Shown: positions 38,262 through 48,376, numbered from the stretch's first letter. The stretch is DNA of 64,000 nucleotides from Salinibacillus kushneri (GCF_900111405.1 NZ_FOHJ01000006.1:124001-188000), one strand, 5' to 3'. The notes: generated by a model from the letters alone, not told the origin. Translations and numbers: made by a program.

Positions 38262-39014
38262 CTGGTTATAAGAAGAGATATTTCGAAAGCCAACTTTAAG
38301 TGCTATAGATAGTATGGAATCATCTGTATAACGTAACCATTCTTGTGTCTTAAGTAATCGGTATATTTGCAACCAGGAGTAAGGTGATAAGCCTGTCTCT
38401 TTTTTAAACAAATGGGCAAATTGATATTTATTTACACCGGCCAGGATAGCCATATCATCAAGTGTCCATTCCATATCATAACTTTGTTTTAAGGCATCCA
38501 CAACATCTTCTAAAACACTTGGGAGATGAATGGATGGCAATACTTGTTGATGTGTGCCTGTTCCATACTGAAGCATTAATAATGCTAGCTGAATCATGCT
38601 GTTATCCAAAAATAATTCCTGTGTATTTAAAGAGGTGTCTACACGATGATTAAAATATGTTTTCATGAAAGAAACCCAACTGGATAGTTGTTGATTTTTA
38701 GAGGCGACAAATGCAAACTCAGGATCTATTGGCACCATCCCTAATTGATCAGCCATTTCTTTTAGCAAGGAATAATTTACTTCAACAAGGAATTTTTCAT
38801 CCGTTACATGAAGCTGTTTGTGCTCAATCTTTGGATTCAATATTAGAAAATGATTAGTATCAAGCGTAATGTCACCCTGGTTGCGTGACTGAAAAACACT
38901 CTTTCCATAACCCGAAAAAATAAACTTATATGAATCGTCACTTCTCCAGTTTCGTTCACCTAAATGATCATTTCGCATGAGAAGTAGGCCGTTTTGATGT
39001 TCAACAATCATCAT
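38196..39014 (-). CDS. AraC-family transcriptional regulator
   Basis: 272 residues. An N-terminal cupin-like ligand/oligomerisation domain is followed by two helix-turn-helix motifs in the last 100 residues: WTLDDMAILAGVNKYQFAHL and ILSIALKVGFRNISSYNQLF, ending with YGKTPSEFR. Reads convergently to the MFS gene, with a 66-bp antisense overlap. It may regulate that exporter, but only position supports this. Confidence 0.9.
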   Translation of the reverse strand: MMIVEHQNGLLLMRNDHLGERNWRSDDSYKFIFSGYGKSVFQSRNQGDITLDTNHFLILNPKIEHKQLHVTDEKFLVEVNYSLLKEMADQLGMVPIDPEFAFVASKNQQLSSWVSFMKTYFNHRVDTSLNTQELFLDNSMIQLALLMLQYGTGTHQQVLPSIHLPSVLEDVVDALKQSYDMEWTLDDMAILAGVNKYQFAHLFKKETGLSPYSWLQIYRLLKTQEWLRYTDDSILSIALKVGFRNISSYNQLFKRVYGKTPSEFRLSYRKNR

Positions 39015-39138
39015 GAGAGTCCCCTTTGCCTTTTATATTGTGAATGCAAAATTATAAAAATACATTTTAAGTTTACATGAAAACAGTAGACCCACAAAGG
39101 TTCAAACAGCTAGTTATCGTTTAAGATTTCTTTGAAAT

Positions 39139-39175
39139 AAAGCAAGCATACCACTAGCAGGCATGCTTGCTTTTT
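39139..39175. terminator. terminator of the ABC-2 exporter operon
   Basis: AAAGCAAGCAT/ATGCTTGCTTT with a 13-base loop, T-rich on both sides. Confidence 0.82.
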
Positions 39176-39183
39176 CATGGATT

Positions 39184-40137
39184 TTAACTTCCAGCAACGT
39201 CACGCTTTGTAAAAAATAACCATGACAAGAGTAAAAATACTGCATAATAAACAAGTAACACGGTAATCGAAAAGCCTAAAGACATTCCTTCTATCAATGA
39301 AGTGTTTCCATTTGCATATTGGCTTAAATCTGTATTAGCAAATAGAATATACTTGGACCATGAACGTTCTGCAAAAAAGAGGACAATTTGATTGCCGGCC
39401 ATCATAAGAAAAATCGCTAATCCAATCGCAATCGTGCTATTTCGAAATACAGAAGAAATCATAAATGCGAAAGTAGCCATCATTACCAGATTCACAAGTT
39501 TATAACCATACCCAGTGATGATCTCATTAATAACCGAAACATACGCTAATCCATCACCCTGGTCTAATACAACTTTAGGATCTATACCTTCAATCCCAAA
39601 GAAAAGAGCCCCGATAATCCATGAAAATACTAAAACAAATACTAGGGTAAATAGCGCAAATAATAGTACTGTTATATATTTCGACAACAGAATTTTTGTC
39701 CTTGTAATTGGGCGAATCAGTAATAATTTAATTGTTCCCCATCTAAACTCATTTGCAACAATACCGGCCGCAACAATAATTGTTAACAAACTTACAACAG
39801 ATAGAAGCATTTCATTTTCCATCACAAACTGCCATGCCCCATAGCTTACCGGCTGAATATCCTGTTCTAAATAATAATTGTTTTTTTCAATTTGTGCCGT
39901 ATTCATACCTTGAAATGCCTCTTTATCTTCCATTTCCTGCGTTAACTCTTTATTTTCTTCCTGTAAAACCTCGCGCCAGTTTTCCTGCTCGTATTGTTCT
40001 CCAAGATTACCAACTGAATTCGAGACTATCGCTATTCCAAGTATGATAACACCTAAAACAATATACATAATCTTCGATGATTTTTGTATGTATAGTTTTT
40101 TCAGTTCATTATAAATCAGATGAAATAAGTTACTCAA
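39184..40137 (-). CDS. ABC-2 type permease
   Basis: 317 residues, six hydrophobic helices. A soluble extracytoplasmic loop (about 45-100) lies between helices 1 and 2. EFRWGTIKLLLIRPITRTKI is the typical cytoplasmic motif of the YhcI/NatB-like group. It starts at TTG inside the ATPase gene (8-base overlap). Partner of the ATPase at 40130; substrate unknown. Confidence 0.88.
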   Translation of the reverse strand: MSNLFHLIYNELKKLYIQKSSKIMYIVLGVIILGIAIVSNSVGNLGEQYEQENWREVLQEENKELTQEMEDKEAFQGMNTAQIEKNNYYLEQDIQPVSYGAWQFVMENEMLLSVVSLLTIIVAAGIVANEFRWGTIKLLLIRPITRTKILLSKYITVLLFALFTLVFVLVFSWIIGALFFGIEGIDPKVVLDQGDGLAYVSVINEIITGYGYKLVNLVMMATFAFMISSVFRNSTIAIGLAIFLMMAGNQIVLFFAERSWSKYILFANTDLSQYANGNTSLIEGMSLGFSITVLLVYYAVFLLLSWLFFTKRDVAGS

Positions 40138-41053
40138 TTGTATTCTCCCCTATCAAGTCAAAAAATTTATCTTCTAAAGTAGATTTCGATACACTTACCT
40201 GAAAGATAGATACCTCATGTGATACGAGGAATTTAATTAGCTCTGGTATCTTTTCTTTGTCCCACTTAAAAGTAAGGCTTCCATTTTGGTGTACAACATC
40301 CATTTCATAGTCTTTTTTCAACAGTTCTAATGCTTTATCCGCTGGGGAAACCTCCATACTTACCTCGCTATGTTGATTAGTGTTCGTGGATGAGTCATTT
40401 ACCGCTTGTGTAGCAACAAGTTCCCCATTTTTAAGGACACCAATTCGATCACACATCAGTTCAACTTCAGTTAATAAATGACTGGACACAATAACTGCTA
40501 CATCCTCTTCCTCTGCTAATTTTCGAATATACTGGCGGATTTCCCGTATACCAGCTGGATCCAGTCCATTTGTGGGTTCATCCAAAATTAAGACAGACGG
40601 ACGATGCAATAGAGCTTGTGCAATACCCAAGCGTTGACGCATACCTAACGAATATTTTCCTACTTTTTCATTCAACGCATTCTCAAGGCCTACAATATGT
40701 ATCGCCTCTTTTATGCGTTCTTTCGTTATCCCTGGAATCATACGTGCATAATGATCTATATTTTGTGCCCCGGTCATAAAAGGGTACATTTCAGGATTTT
40801 CTACAATGGCTCCTACCTCTCGAACCGCTTTTTTATAGTCTGTTTTAATACTTTTTCCGAGAATTCGGACATCACCATCAGTTAGCTGCATTAAACCGAC
40901 CATCATCCGAATTGTAGTTGTTTTTCCCGCTCCATTCGGACCAATAAAGCCAAACACTTCCCCCTTGTTAATGGAGAAAGACAGGCCTTTAATAATTTCC
41001 TTATTGCCTATTGTCTTTTTTACATTAATGAGTTCCATAGCTGCGTCTGTCAT
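40130..41053 (-). CDS. ABC transporter ATPase, BcrA-like
   Basis: 307 residues from the ATG behind GGAGG; 21 in-frame codons upstream are unsupported. Walker A GPNGAGKTT, signature YSLGMRQRLG, Walker B VLILDEPTNGLDP, with a C-terminal extension as in drug-export ATPases. It is a paralogue of the ATPase at 31588. It drives the single ABC-2 permease that follows. No regulator gene is adjacent. Confidence 0.9.
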   Translation of the reverse strand: MTDAAMELINVKKTIGNKEIIKGLSFSINKGEVFGFIGPNGAGKTTTIRMMVGLMQLTDGDVRILGKSIKTDYKKAVREVGAIVENPEMYPFMTGAQNIDHYARMIPGITKERIKEAIHIVGLENALNEKVGKYSLGMRQRLGIAQALLHRPSVLILDEPTNGLDPAGIREIRQYIRKLAEEEDVAVIVSSHLLTEVELMCDRIGVLKNGELVATQAVNDSSTNTNQHSEVSMEVSPADKALELLKKDYEMDVVHQNGSLTFKWDKEKIPELIKFLVSHEVSIFQVSVSKSTLEDKFFDLIGENTIE

Positions 41054-41134
41054 CTCACAGTCCTCCAATATTAATGATTTTAGCTTTACTACGATTAAAG
41101 AGAAAAAAGGTTTCAAACTGCTTATTTTTCTTAA

Positions 41135-41164
41135 ATAATATTAACAGAAATTTACTATTGTCAA
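41135..41164 (-). promoter_or_regulatory. SigA promoter of the second ABC-2 exporter
   Basis: Minus strand: -35 TTGACA (41159-41164), 18-bp spacer, -10 TATTAT (41135-41140). TTAAGGGTTG occurs at 41162-41171 and again at 41186-41195, a 24-bp-period direct repeat that overlaps the -35, a possible activator or repressor site. Confidence 0.6.
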
Positions 41165-41278
41165 CCCTTAACATCTATTAAACTACAACCCTTAAGTCCG
41201 GTAGATTAGATTATATCAAATAATAATATCCTCATTAACCTTCATGTAATTATAACAAAAGCCCATTTTTCGTTATCT

Positions 41279-41307
41279 TTGATTTTATGATTGGAAAAAT
41301 GTATAAT
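41279..41307 (+). promoter_or_regulatory. SigA promoter of the SsuABC-like operon
   Basis: -35 TTGATT (41279-41284), 17-bp spacer, perfect -10 TATAAT (41302-41307), about 65 bp before the ATPase start. The leader contains TTAGTCGGGATTA, whose role is unknown. Confidence 0.6.
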
Positions 41308-41371
41308 CCTTGTTAAAATTAATATGCATATTACCCATTGATTTAGTCGGGATTATGGAAGAGGTGAAGCT

Positions 41372-42166
41372 ATGTCCTATCTTCATATAGAAAATGTAAA
41401 CAAATCCTTTCAACGCAATACCAAACGTTCAGAAGACACAATACAAGCGTTGCAAACGATTAATTTATCTATCCATAATGGAGAATTTGTCTCTCTGTTA
41501 GGAACGTCAGGATGTGGAAAGTCCACCCTTTTATCCATGATTGCAGGTCTATCAAAACCATCATCAGGATCTATATCCTTAGCAGGAAATGAAATAAAGG
41601 AGCCAGGTCCTGATAAAAGTGTGGTTTTTCAAGAGCCTGCCTTATTTCCATGGATGTCTGTTAAAGAGAACGTAACCTTTCCACTTCGTCAAAAAATGAA
41701 TAAGAAAGATCAGGAAAACATTGCCCTCCATTATTTACAAATGGTGCAGCTTAGTCAATTTGCGAATCAATATCCCCATGAGCTATCAGGGGGTATGCAG
41801 CAGCGCGTCGCGATTGCAAGAGCACTGGCAATGGACGCTAACTTACTTTTAATGGATGAACCCTTTGGAGCACTCGATGAACAAACTCGTACTGTCATGC
41901 AGGATGAATTAGAAAAAATCTGGATGGAAACACAAAAAACCATCGTATTTGTCACTCACAGTATTCGGGAGGCTGTAAAACTATCAGATCGAATCATGAT
42001 TATGAGTGCAAGACCAGGCACTATTATTTCAGACTTTAAAGTAGATTTAAAACGTCCACGACAGCAAAAAGATTTAGCTTTATTAGAAGAAGAGATTATG
42101 GCTATTTTGAAAAAGGAAATTGATAATGTCATGAAAGAGGAGTTACAATATGCCAATCATCGTTAA
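41372..42166 (+). CDS. ABC uptake ATPase (SsuB/TauB/NrtD type)
   Basis: 264 residues. Walker A GTSGCGKST, Q-loop VFQEPALFPWMSV, signature LSGGMQQRVAIARAL, Walker B LLLMDEPFGALDE. VFVTHSIREAVKLSDRI is the H-loop region typical of nitrate/sulfonate/taurine importers. First gene of a three-gene operon; its 3' end overlaps the permease by 17 bases. Confidence 0.92.
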   Translation: MSYLHIENVNKSFQRNTKRSEDTIQALQTINLSIHNGEFVSLLGTSGCGKSTLLSMIAGLSKPSSGSISLAGNEIKEPGPDKSVVFQEPALFPWMSVKENVTFPLRQKMNKKDQENIALHYLQMVQLSQFANQYPHELSGGMQQRVAIARALAMDANLLLMDEPFGALDEQTRTVMQDELEKIWMETQKTIVFVTHSIREAVKLSDRIMIMSARPGTIISDFKVDLKRPRQQKDLALLEEEIMAILKKEIDNVMKEELQYANHR

Positions 42167-42905
42167 ACGGATTATTTTTTATGTCTGTCTGATTCTTCTT
42201 TGGCAGGGAATTGTCATGCTTGGTATATGGCCCGAATCAATGGTTCCTGGACCACTTGCCGTTGTGAATGAGATTTATGCTGGTTTTGCCGATATGACAC
42301 TTGTTTATGATATTGTGGGCAGTTTTAAACATTTAATTATTGGTCTTATCATTTCTTTAATTATCGGAACTCTCATGGGTGTTCTTTTAGCAACGGTTAA
42401 ATCAGCAGATGAAACATTGGGAAGTATGATTTTAGCCTTACAAAGTGTCCCAAGTATAGTATGGGTTCCACTTGCTATTATTTGGTTTGGTTTTACAGAG
42501 GCATCCATTATTTTTGTCGTTATTATTGGCGGTACATTTGTTATGGCAATGAATATGCGGATTGGAATTAAAAACGTTTCCCCTATCTTTTTAAAAGCCG
42601 CACGTACTATGGGGTCAAAGGGATTCGATTTATTTTTTAAAATCATTATTCCAGCTTCCATCCCTCACGCTGTAACTGGTGTTCGATTAGCGTGGGCGTT
42701 CAGCTGGCGTGCATTAATGGCGGCAGAAATGCTAAGTACAGGACCCGGACTTGGCTATACACTAAGCTACGCGTCAGACTTTAACAATATGGCTCTTGTT
42801 ATTGGAATTATCATTATTATTGGTGTGATTGGCTCTGTGGTCGATCAACTGGTGTTCCAACGGATTGAAAATAAAGTGCTAAAACGTTGGGGTATGGAAA
42901 ATTAA
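42150..42905 (+). CDS. ABC uptake permease (SsuC/TauC type)
   Basis: 251 residues, six hydrophobic helices, binding-protein-dependent permease. The EAA loop is KAARTMGSKGFDLFFKIIIP, followed by ASIPHAVTGVRLAWAFSWRA, as in SsuC/TauC/NrtB. GAGGAG precedes the ATG inside the end of the ATPase gene. Confidence 0.92.
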   Translation: MPIIVKRIIFYVCLILLWQGIVMLGIWPESMVPGPLAVVNEIYAGFADMTLVYDIVGSFKHLIIGLIISLIIGTLMGVLLATVKSADETLGSMILALQSVPSIVWVPLAIIWFGFTEASIIFVVIIGGTFVMAMNMRIGIKNVSPIFLKAARTMGSKGFDLFFKIIIPASIPHAVTGVRLAWAFSWRALMAAEMLSTGPGLGYTLSYASDFNNMALVIGIIIIIGVIGSVVDQLVFQRIENKVLKRWGMEN

Positions 42906-42936
42906 ATTAACTTTACAACAAGAGAGGAGAATGAAA

Positions 42937-43926
42937 TTGAAAAAATATCTAGGATTCATCATTTTAGGAAGTATGCTGTTGCTAGCAGCATGTGGCAGTA
43001 ACAACAGCAGTTCATCTGACAAAGAGCAAACGGTGACCATTGGTTATTTCCCTAATTTAAATCACGCACCTGCAATGGTAGCCAAACAAAAGGAAATGTA
43101 TGAGGATCATCTCGGTGAAAATGTGAATGTGGAATATCGTACGTTCCCGGATGGATCAACCTTTATGAAAGCACTCGCAACAGATGAAATTCAAGGGGGA
43201 ATTGTTGGTCCTGGTCCAGCGATTAATAACTTTATTTCCGGTGTAGATGTACAAATCATAGGAGCCAGTTCTACAGGTGGAACGGTCATTGTCTCCCGTG
43301 AAGGGAGCGGGATTAAATCATGGGAGGACATAGAAGGCAAAACCTTCATCTCTCCAAGAGTTGGCTGTACCCATGATGTGCAATTTGAAACATTTATGAA
43401 GGATAAAGGAATTACCTCTGAACGAATCGGAGGGTCTATGAAGCATGTAACAGGTGAGCCTGCAAATTATCAATCGATGTTTGAAAATGAAAGTGTTGAT
43501 GTAGCAACTGCTCCAGAACCGTGGGCATCTGTCCTTGAAAAGGAAGCAAATGCAAATGTTGTTGTTCCTACTAGTGAGGTTGCCTTCGGAGAAACGTTAC
43601 CGGCTGCTGTATTTGTTACCAGCTCTGACATGGCAGAAAACAATGGTGATTTAATTCAAAAAATGATGGATGCTCATAAAGAAGCCGTCTCTTACATCCA
43701 GGATAACCCTGATGAAGCTGTCGATATAACGATTGAGGGCATTAAAGATATTACCGGTCAGGAATTAGAAAAAAGCGTAATAGAGAATGCATGGACACGT
43801 ACAAACTTTACCTATAAAGTTGACGAAAATGTCATTAAGGAATTCGGTAATGCTTCCTATGACTTACAATTCCTTAAGGAAAAACCTGATTTTGAAGGAT
43901 TTGTAAATCAAAGCTTTATTAACTAA
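42937..43926 (+). CDS. ABC substrate-binding lipoprotein (SsuA/NrtA-like, NMT1 family)
   Basis: About 329 residues. Lipoprotein signal with lipobox LLAAC (Cys at about residue 19), then VTIGYFPNLNHAPAMVA, the typical start of nitrate/sulfonate-type binding proteins, and GGIVGPGPAINNF. The start is probably TTG at 42937 (eight bases after AGGAG); the ATG at 42931 is too close to the site. The substrate could be an aliphatic sulfonate, a taurine-like compound or a thiamine precursor; no monooxygenase gene is adjacent to decide. Confidence 0.88.
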   Translation: MKKYLGFIILGSMLLLAACGSNNSSSSDKEQTVTIGYFPNLNHAPAMVAKQKEMYEDHLGENVNVEYRTFPDGSTFMKALATDEIQGGIVGPGPAINNFISGVDVQIIGASSTGGTVIVSREGSGIKSWEDIEGKTFISPRVGCTHDVQFETFMKDKGITSERIGGSMKHVTGEPANYQSMFENESVDVATAPEPWASVLEKEANANVVVPTSEVAFGETLPAAVFVTSSDMAENNGDLIQKMMDAHKEAVSYIQDNPDEAVDITIEGIKDITGQELEKSVIENAWTRTNFTYKVDENVIKEFGNASYDLQFLKEKPDFEGFVNQSFIN

Positions 43927-43935
43927 TATAGACTA

Positions 43936-43976
43936 AAAAAAGCCAGGAATTATCCATTGATAATCCCTGGCTTTTT
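43936..43976. terminator. bidirectional terminator between the uptake operon and mtaB
   Basis: AAAAAGCCAGG-ATTATC, 4-base loop, GATAAT-CCTGGCTTTTT. Confidence 0.92.
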
Positions 43977-43982
43977 GCCTTT

Positions 43983-45344
43983 TCAGGAAGATAAGGAAAC
44001 TTCATCATCAACTGGTGCATCATCCATAACTCGAACGAACTGACCCTTATTATACGGATATCCAGATTCAGTAATTTTGACTCTGACCAGCTTCCCAATC
44101 ATCTCTTCACGAGCTTCTAGTTTTACCTTTAAATAATTATCTGTGTATCCCACAAAAATATTGCTGTTGTCTGAATCCTCTTTTGAGCGCTCTTCAGGAA
44201 TCACTTCCAGTACTTCTCCTTCATATCCAGAGGCATATTCCTTTGCTAATTGATTGGATAATTCAATCAAGCGATGAACACGTTCATGTTTTATTTCATC
44301 ATCCACTTGATCTTTCATACGAGCTGCAGGTGTACCAGTACGCTTGGAAAATGGGAATACGTGTAATTCAGAATAACCGATTTCTTTAACAAAATTATAC
44401 GTTTCCATAAACTCTTCTTCGGTTTCTCCAGGGAAGCCAACAATAACATCAGAAGTAATCGCAAGGCCAGGAAGAGCCCTTTTAATTTTATCAATTCTTT
44501 GTTTATAAAAATCAGTGGTATATTTTCTGCGCATTCTCTTTAGAACAGTATCTGAACCTGCCTGCAAAGGAATGTGCAAGTGACGTACAATTTTTTTCGA
44601 TTTGTCTAACACATCAATTACTTCATCGGTAATCTGACTTGCTTCAATAGAAGAAATCCGAATACGTTTCAATCCATGTACTTTACTTTCCAAATCACGT
44701 AGGAGCTGAGCGAAGTTATAGTCCTTCATATCCTCGCCATAACCTGCCGTATGAATTCCCGTTAAGACAATCTCCTTATAACCTGCATTCACAAGTTGTT
44801 GTGCTTGTTTTAATACATCTTCTGGCTTACGTGAGCGTAATAAACCACGGGCCCATGGAATAATACAGAACGTACAGAAGTTATTACAGCCTTCCTGGAT
44901 TTTAAGTGAGGCACGTGTGCGATCAGTAAACGCAGGTACATCCATCTCTTCAAATTCACGCGTCTTCATAATCTTTTGTACACCATTAATTGGCTGACGC
45001 GTTTTCTTGTATTCTTCTATGTAATCAATCATCTTTTTACGATCCTGTGTACCTACGATAACATCCACACCTGGAATCTCCATAATTTCACCGGGAGACG
45101 TTTGAGCATAACACCCTGTTACACAAACAACGGCATCTGGATTTTTACGAACGGCTCGACGAATCGTTTGTCGGCTTTTTTTATCACCAGTATTTGTCAC
45201 GGTACACGTATTAATAACATAAACATCTGATTTTCGATCAAAATCCACTCGTTCATAACCATTTTCCTTAAAAAAATTCCAAATGCCTTCCGTTTCATAA
45301 TGATTCACTTTACATCCCAGTGTATGAAAAGCTACAGTTGGCAT
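43983..45344 (-). CDS. mtaB: tRNA t6A37 methylthiotransferase MtaB
   Basis: Radical SAM enzyme that converts t6A to ms2t6A at tRNA position 37. 453 residues. N-terminal UPF0004 domain with cluster cysteines in HTLGCKVN, INTCTVTN and VTGCYAQ; the radical SAM motif CNNFCTFC; C-terminal TRAM domain. GAGGTGATGG supports the ATG at 45344. Last gene of the dnaK operon (yqeV in B. subtilis). Confidence 0.96.
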   Translation of the reverse strand: MPTVAFHTLGCKVNHYETEGIWNFFKENGYERVDFDRKSDVYVINTCTVTNTGDKKSRQTIRRAVRKNPDAVVCVTGCYAQTSPGEIMEIPGVDVIVGTQDRKKMIDYIEEYKKTRQPINGVQKIMKTREFEEMDVPAFTDRTRASLKIQEGCNNFCTFCIIPWARGLLRSRKPEDVLKQAQQLVNAGYKEIVLTGIHTAGYGEDMKDYNFAQLLRDLESKVHGLKRIRISSIEASQITDEVIDVLDKSKKIVRHLHIPLQAGSDTVLKRMRRKYTTDFYKQRIDKIKRALPGLAITSDVIVGFPGETEEEFMETYNFVKEIGYSELHVFPFSKRTGTPAARMKDQVDDEIKHERVHRLIELSNQLAKEYASGYEGEVLEVIPEERSKEDSDNSNIFVGYTDNYLKVKLEAREEMIGKLVRVKITESGYPYNKGQFVRVMDDAPVDDEVSLSS

Positions 45345-45349
45345 AACCA

Positions 45350-46102
45350 TCACCTCAATTCTTCAAATTGGTACGACATTACAGAAAGGAAATACAATGG
45401 AGCCGTTTCTGTTCGCAAAATCCTCGGTCCAAAGCGTGTAAAGTCAAATTCCTCTTTCATAAGCTGTTCCAATTCTTGCTGTGAGAATCCTCCTTCAGGG
45501 CCAACCACAGTGAGAACGTGCTCATCTGGCTGGATTTTCTTAATAATATTCCCTAAAAGAGTCGGTGAATCCTTTTTTGCCTCTCCTTCACTTGCTACAA
45601 TTAAATGATCAAAATAATGCGCACTCTGCAGGAGTTCTTTAAAACTTTTGATATCTTCAATGCTTGGAATCGTTGTTCGATGAGATTGTTCACTAGCTTC
45701 CTTAGCAATTTTTTCTAATCGCTTTATCTTTTTGTCAGCCTTCTTTTGATCCCATTTTACAACGGAACGATCTCCCTTAAAAGGGATGAAGGAATAGGCC
45801 CCTAGCTCTGTTCCCTTTTGAACGATTAAATCAAGTTTATCCCCTTTTGGTAAGGCTTGAGCAATCGAAATATTGACAGGCATATCTTTTTGTTCATTTA
45901 ACCATTTCACTATCTTACTGGTAATTTCATTTACTGAAACGTCCACAATTTCACACAGGGCTGCTTTTCCCTTTGGGTGGTTGCAAATAATGTGATCTTC
46001 CTTTTTCATCCGCATCACATTGGAAATGTGGTGAGCGTCATCATCTTTTAAAATAACCTTTTCTTCAGTCCATCCAGACTCTGGAACAAAGTATCGCTGC
46101 AC
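45350..46102 (-). CDS. rsmE: 16S rRNA (uracil1498-N3)-methyltransferase
   Basis: 250 residues, SPOUT-fold methyltransferase. N-terminal PUA-like part, KGDRSVVKWDQKK, and C-terminal VVGPEGGFSQQELEQL, the SAM-binding knot. Starts with GTG. Five bases before mtaB and 16 after prmA, in the dnaK operon. Confidence 0.95.
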   Translation of the reverse strand: MQRYFVPESGWTEEKVILKDDDAHHISNVMRMKKEDHIICNHPKGKAALCEIVDVSVNEITSKIVKWLNEQKDMPVNISIAQALPKGDKLDLIVQKGTELGAYSFIPFKGDRSVVKWDQKKADKKIKRLEKIAKEASEQSHRTTIPSIEDIKSFKELLQSAHYFDHLIVASEGEAKKDSPTLLGNIIKKIQPDEHVLTVVGPEGGFSQQELEQLMKEEFDFTRFGPRILRTETAPLYFLSVMSYQFEELR

Positions 46103-46118
46103 AATACCCTACCTACTT

Positions 46119-47063
46119 TCACTCAGAAGGTTTTTTTGCTACGAATGATATCCAATCTTCCATTTGATTCGTTTCTACAATTTCAAATCCCAATGACTCT
46201 AAATTATTTTTTACATCCTCTTTTTTTCCTTGAATGATACCTGATGTAATAAAAATTCCACCAGGTTTAAGAAGCTGGTAAGCATCTTGTGTAAATTGAA
46301 CAATAATTTCAGCTAAAATATTGGAAACGATGACGTCAGCCTCTACATCAACACCATTTAACAAATCATTTTGCTTGGCTTCAATTTGATGATGAACTTT
46401 ATTAAGTTTAGCATTGATTGTGGTGCTCTTAACAGCTATATCATCTAAATCATAAGCATAAACCTGCTTAGCTCCAAATAAAACAGAAGAAATACTTAAA
46501 ACACCTGAGCCAGATCCTACATCTAATAGGATATCATCCTGTTGAACATATTGTTCGAGCGCTTGCAGACTTAAAACCGTTGTAGGATGTGTCCCTGTAC
46601 CGAAAGCCATACCAGGGTCTAATTCGATAATGATTTCATCACTTTCAACTGGTTTATAGTCTTCCCAGGTAGGGATGATCGTCACTTTTTCAGATATTTT
46701 CACTGGCTTATAGTACTTTTTCCAGGCCGTTGCCCATTCTTCTTCGTTTATTTCGCTAATCGTTACTTTATTTTTCCCAATATCAATATCAAATTGAATG
46801 AGATTATTAATGGCTTGTTTAATTTGCTCAACGGTCTCTCCAAGGAAACTATTTACAGGCAAATAAGCTTTCACATAAACGCCTTCTTCAGGATAATCGT
46901 CTGGATTAAGTTCAAAGACTTCACCATACCTCGAATCATGATCTTTTACTAAATCATACGCATCTTCAATGACTACACCACTGGCTCCAATCTCATGTAA
47001 AATATTCGAGATGGGTTCAATTGCCTCATTCGTCGTATGGATGCAGATTTCAGACCACTTCAC
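46119..47063 (-). CDS. prmA: ribosomal protein L11 methyltransferase
   Basis: 314 residues. N-terminal substrate domain (about 1-120), then a class I methyltransferase with FGTGTHPTT and motif I LLDVGSGSGVLSI and motif IV VSNILAEIIV. Trimethylates L11. GTG start with a weak site. In the dnaK operon as yqeT. Confidence 0.95.
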   Translation of the reverse strand: MKWSEICIHTTNEAIEPISNILHEIGASGVVIEDAYDLVKDHDSRYGEVFELNPDDYPEEGVYVKAYLPVNSFLGETVEQIKQAINNLIQFDIDIGKNKVTISEINEEEWATAWKKYYKPVKISEKVTIIPTWEDYKPVESDEIIIELDPGMAFGTGTHPTTVLSLQALEQYVQQDDILLDVGSGSGVLSISSVLFGAKQVYAYDLDDIAVKSTTINAKLNKVHHQIEAKQNDLLNGVDVEADVIVSNILAEIIVQFTQDAYQLLKPGGIFITSGIIQGKKEDVKNNLESLGFEIVETNQMEDWISFVAKKPSE

Positions 47064-47127
47064 AAGTAATCAACTCACTTTTCCCTAATTTTGCTTTTTA
47101 CAACAAACCAACCCTTATCAACTCGTT

Positions 47128-48261
47128 TTAAGCCTCACCTTTAAAAGCTCGCTTCATCCGTTGAAAAATATTGTCCTGTTGTTCGTCTGTTGCCTCATTG
47201 CCACTAATTTCATTAAATTCACGAAGCAATTCTTTTTGTCGATCACTTAAATTCTTAGGTGTAATCACGCGTACTTTAATATGCTGATCACCTTGGCCTC
47301 TTCCATGAACGTTTGGTGCCCCTTTCCCTCTTAAACGGAAATAAGTTCCTGTTTGCGTACCAGCCGGAACCTTCAATTTCACTTTACCATGAACAGTTGG
47401 GACTTCCAGTTCATCTCCTAAAGCAGCTTGTGCAAACGTTAAAGGCAGTTCACAGCGTATATCATCTCCATCACGCTCAAAAAACTCATGTGACTGGACT
47501 CTGGCCACTACGAAAAGGTCACCAGCAGGCCCACCATTTACTCCTGGTTCTCCATGACCTGCAACACGAATTTGCTGACCATTGTCAATACCAGCTGGAA
47601 TGGAAATATGAATCTTCTTATGAGTTTTTACCTTACCGGAACCGCCACAAGTACGGCATTTATCTTTAATAATTTTTCCGGTACCTTCACAATAATGACA
47701 AACCCGACGATTGACAACACGACCAAACGGTGTGTTTTGCTCCTGGTTTAACTGACCTGAACCATTACAGTGAGAGCATGTTTCAGGATGACTGCCAGCC
47801 TTGGCACCCGTACCGTTACAAGTATCACAGGTTTCCTCTTTAGGGATTTGAATATCTGTTTCTTTACCAAAAATAGCTTCTTCAAAGGTTAAGTCCATGG
47901 TGTACTGAAGATCTGCACCTTGTCTAGGTGCATTCGGATCGCGACGTCTTCCGCCACCGAAGAACATATCAAAAATATCACCAAATCCACCAAAATCTTC
48001 GGCACCAAAACCACCGAAACCACCCTGGCCAGCTCCACCATTAGCACCTGCATGGCCGAACTGATCATATTGAGCTCTCTTTTGCTGATCACTTAATACT
48101 TCATAAGCTTCTTTTACTTCTTTAAACTTTTCGGATGCATTCTCTTCTTTACTTACGTCTGGATGATATTTTCTTGCAAGTTTTCGGTATGCCTTTTTAA
48201 TATCATCCTTAGAGGCATCTTTAGATACCCCAAGTACTTCATAATAATCTCGTTTACTCAC
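47128..48261 (-). CDS. dnaJ: chaperone DnaJ
   Basis: 377 residues. J domain with the HPD motif (KYHPDVS), a glycine/phenylalanine-rich linker (70-110), four zinc-finger repeats ([32 protein letters not shown]) and the C-terminal substrate domain. Stimulates DnaK ATPase. GTG start behind GGGAG. A stem-loop separates it from dnaK. Confidence 0.98.
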   Translation of the reverse strand: MSKRDYYEVLGVSKDASKDDIKKAYRKLARKYHPDVSKEENASEKFKEVKEAYEVLSDQQKRAQYDQFGHAGANGGAGQGGFGGFGAEDFGGFGDIFDMFFGGGRRRDPNAPRQGADLQYTMDLTFEEAIFGKETDIQIPKEETCDTCNGTGAKAGSHPETCSHCNGSGQLNQEQNTPFGRVVNRRVCHYCEGTGKIIKDKCRTCGGSGKVKTHKKIHISIPAGIDNGQQIRVAGHGEPGVNGGPAGDLFVVARVQSHEFFERDGDDIRCELPLTFAQAALGDELEVPTVHGKVKLKVPAGTQTGTYFRLRGKGAPNVHGRGQGDQHIKVRVITPKNLSDRQKELLREFNEISGNEATDEQQDNIFQRMKRAFKGEA

Positions 48262-48376
48262 TTGCCAATCACTCTCCCGACTCTTCTCACATAAAGTTTA
48301 TCATAACATTCTAGTAAATGATGCGCAATCTGCCAATCATCTAGTTTTTTACATAACCGATATATGGCGTAACGTT

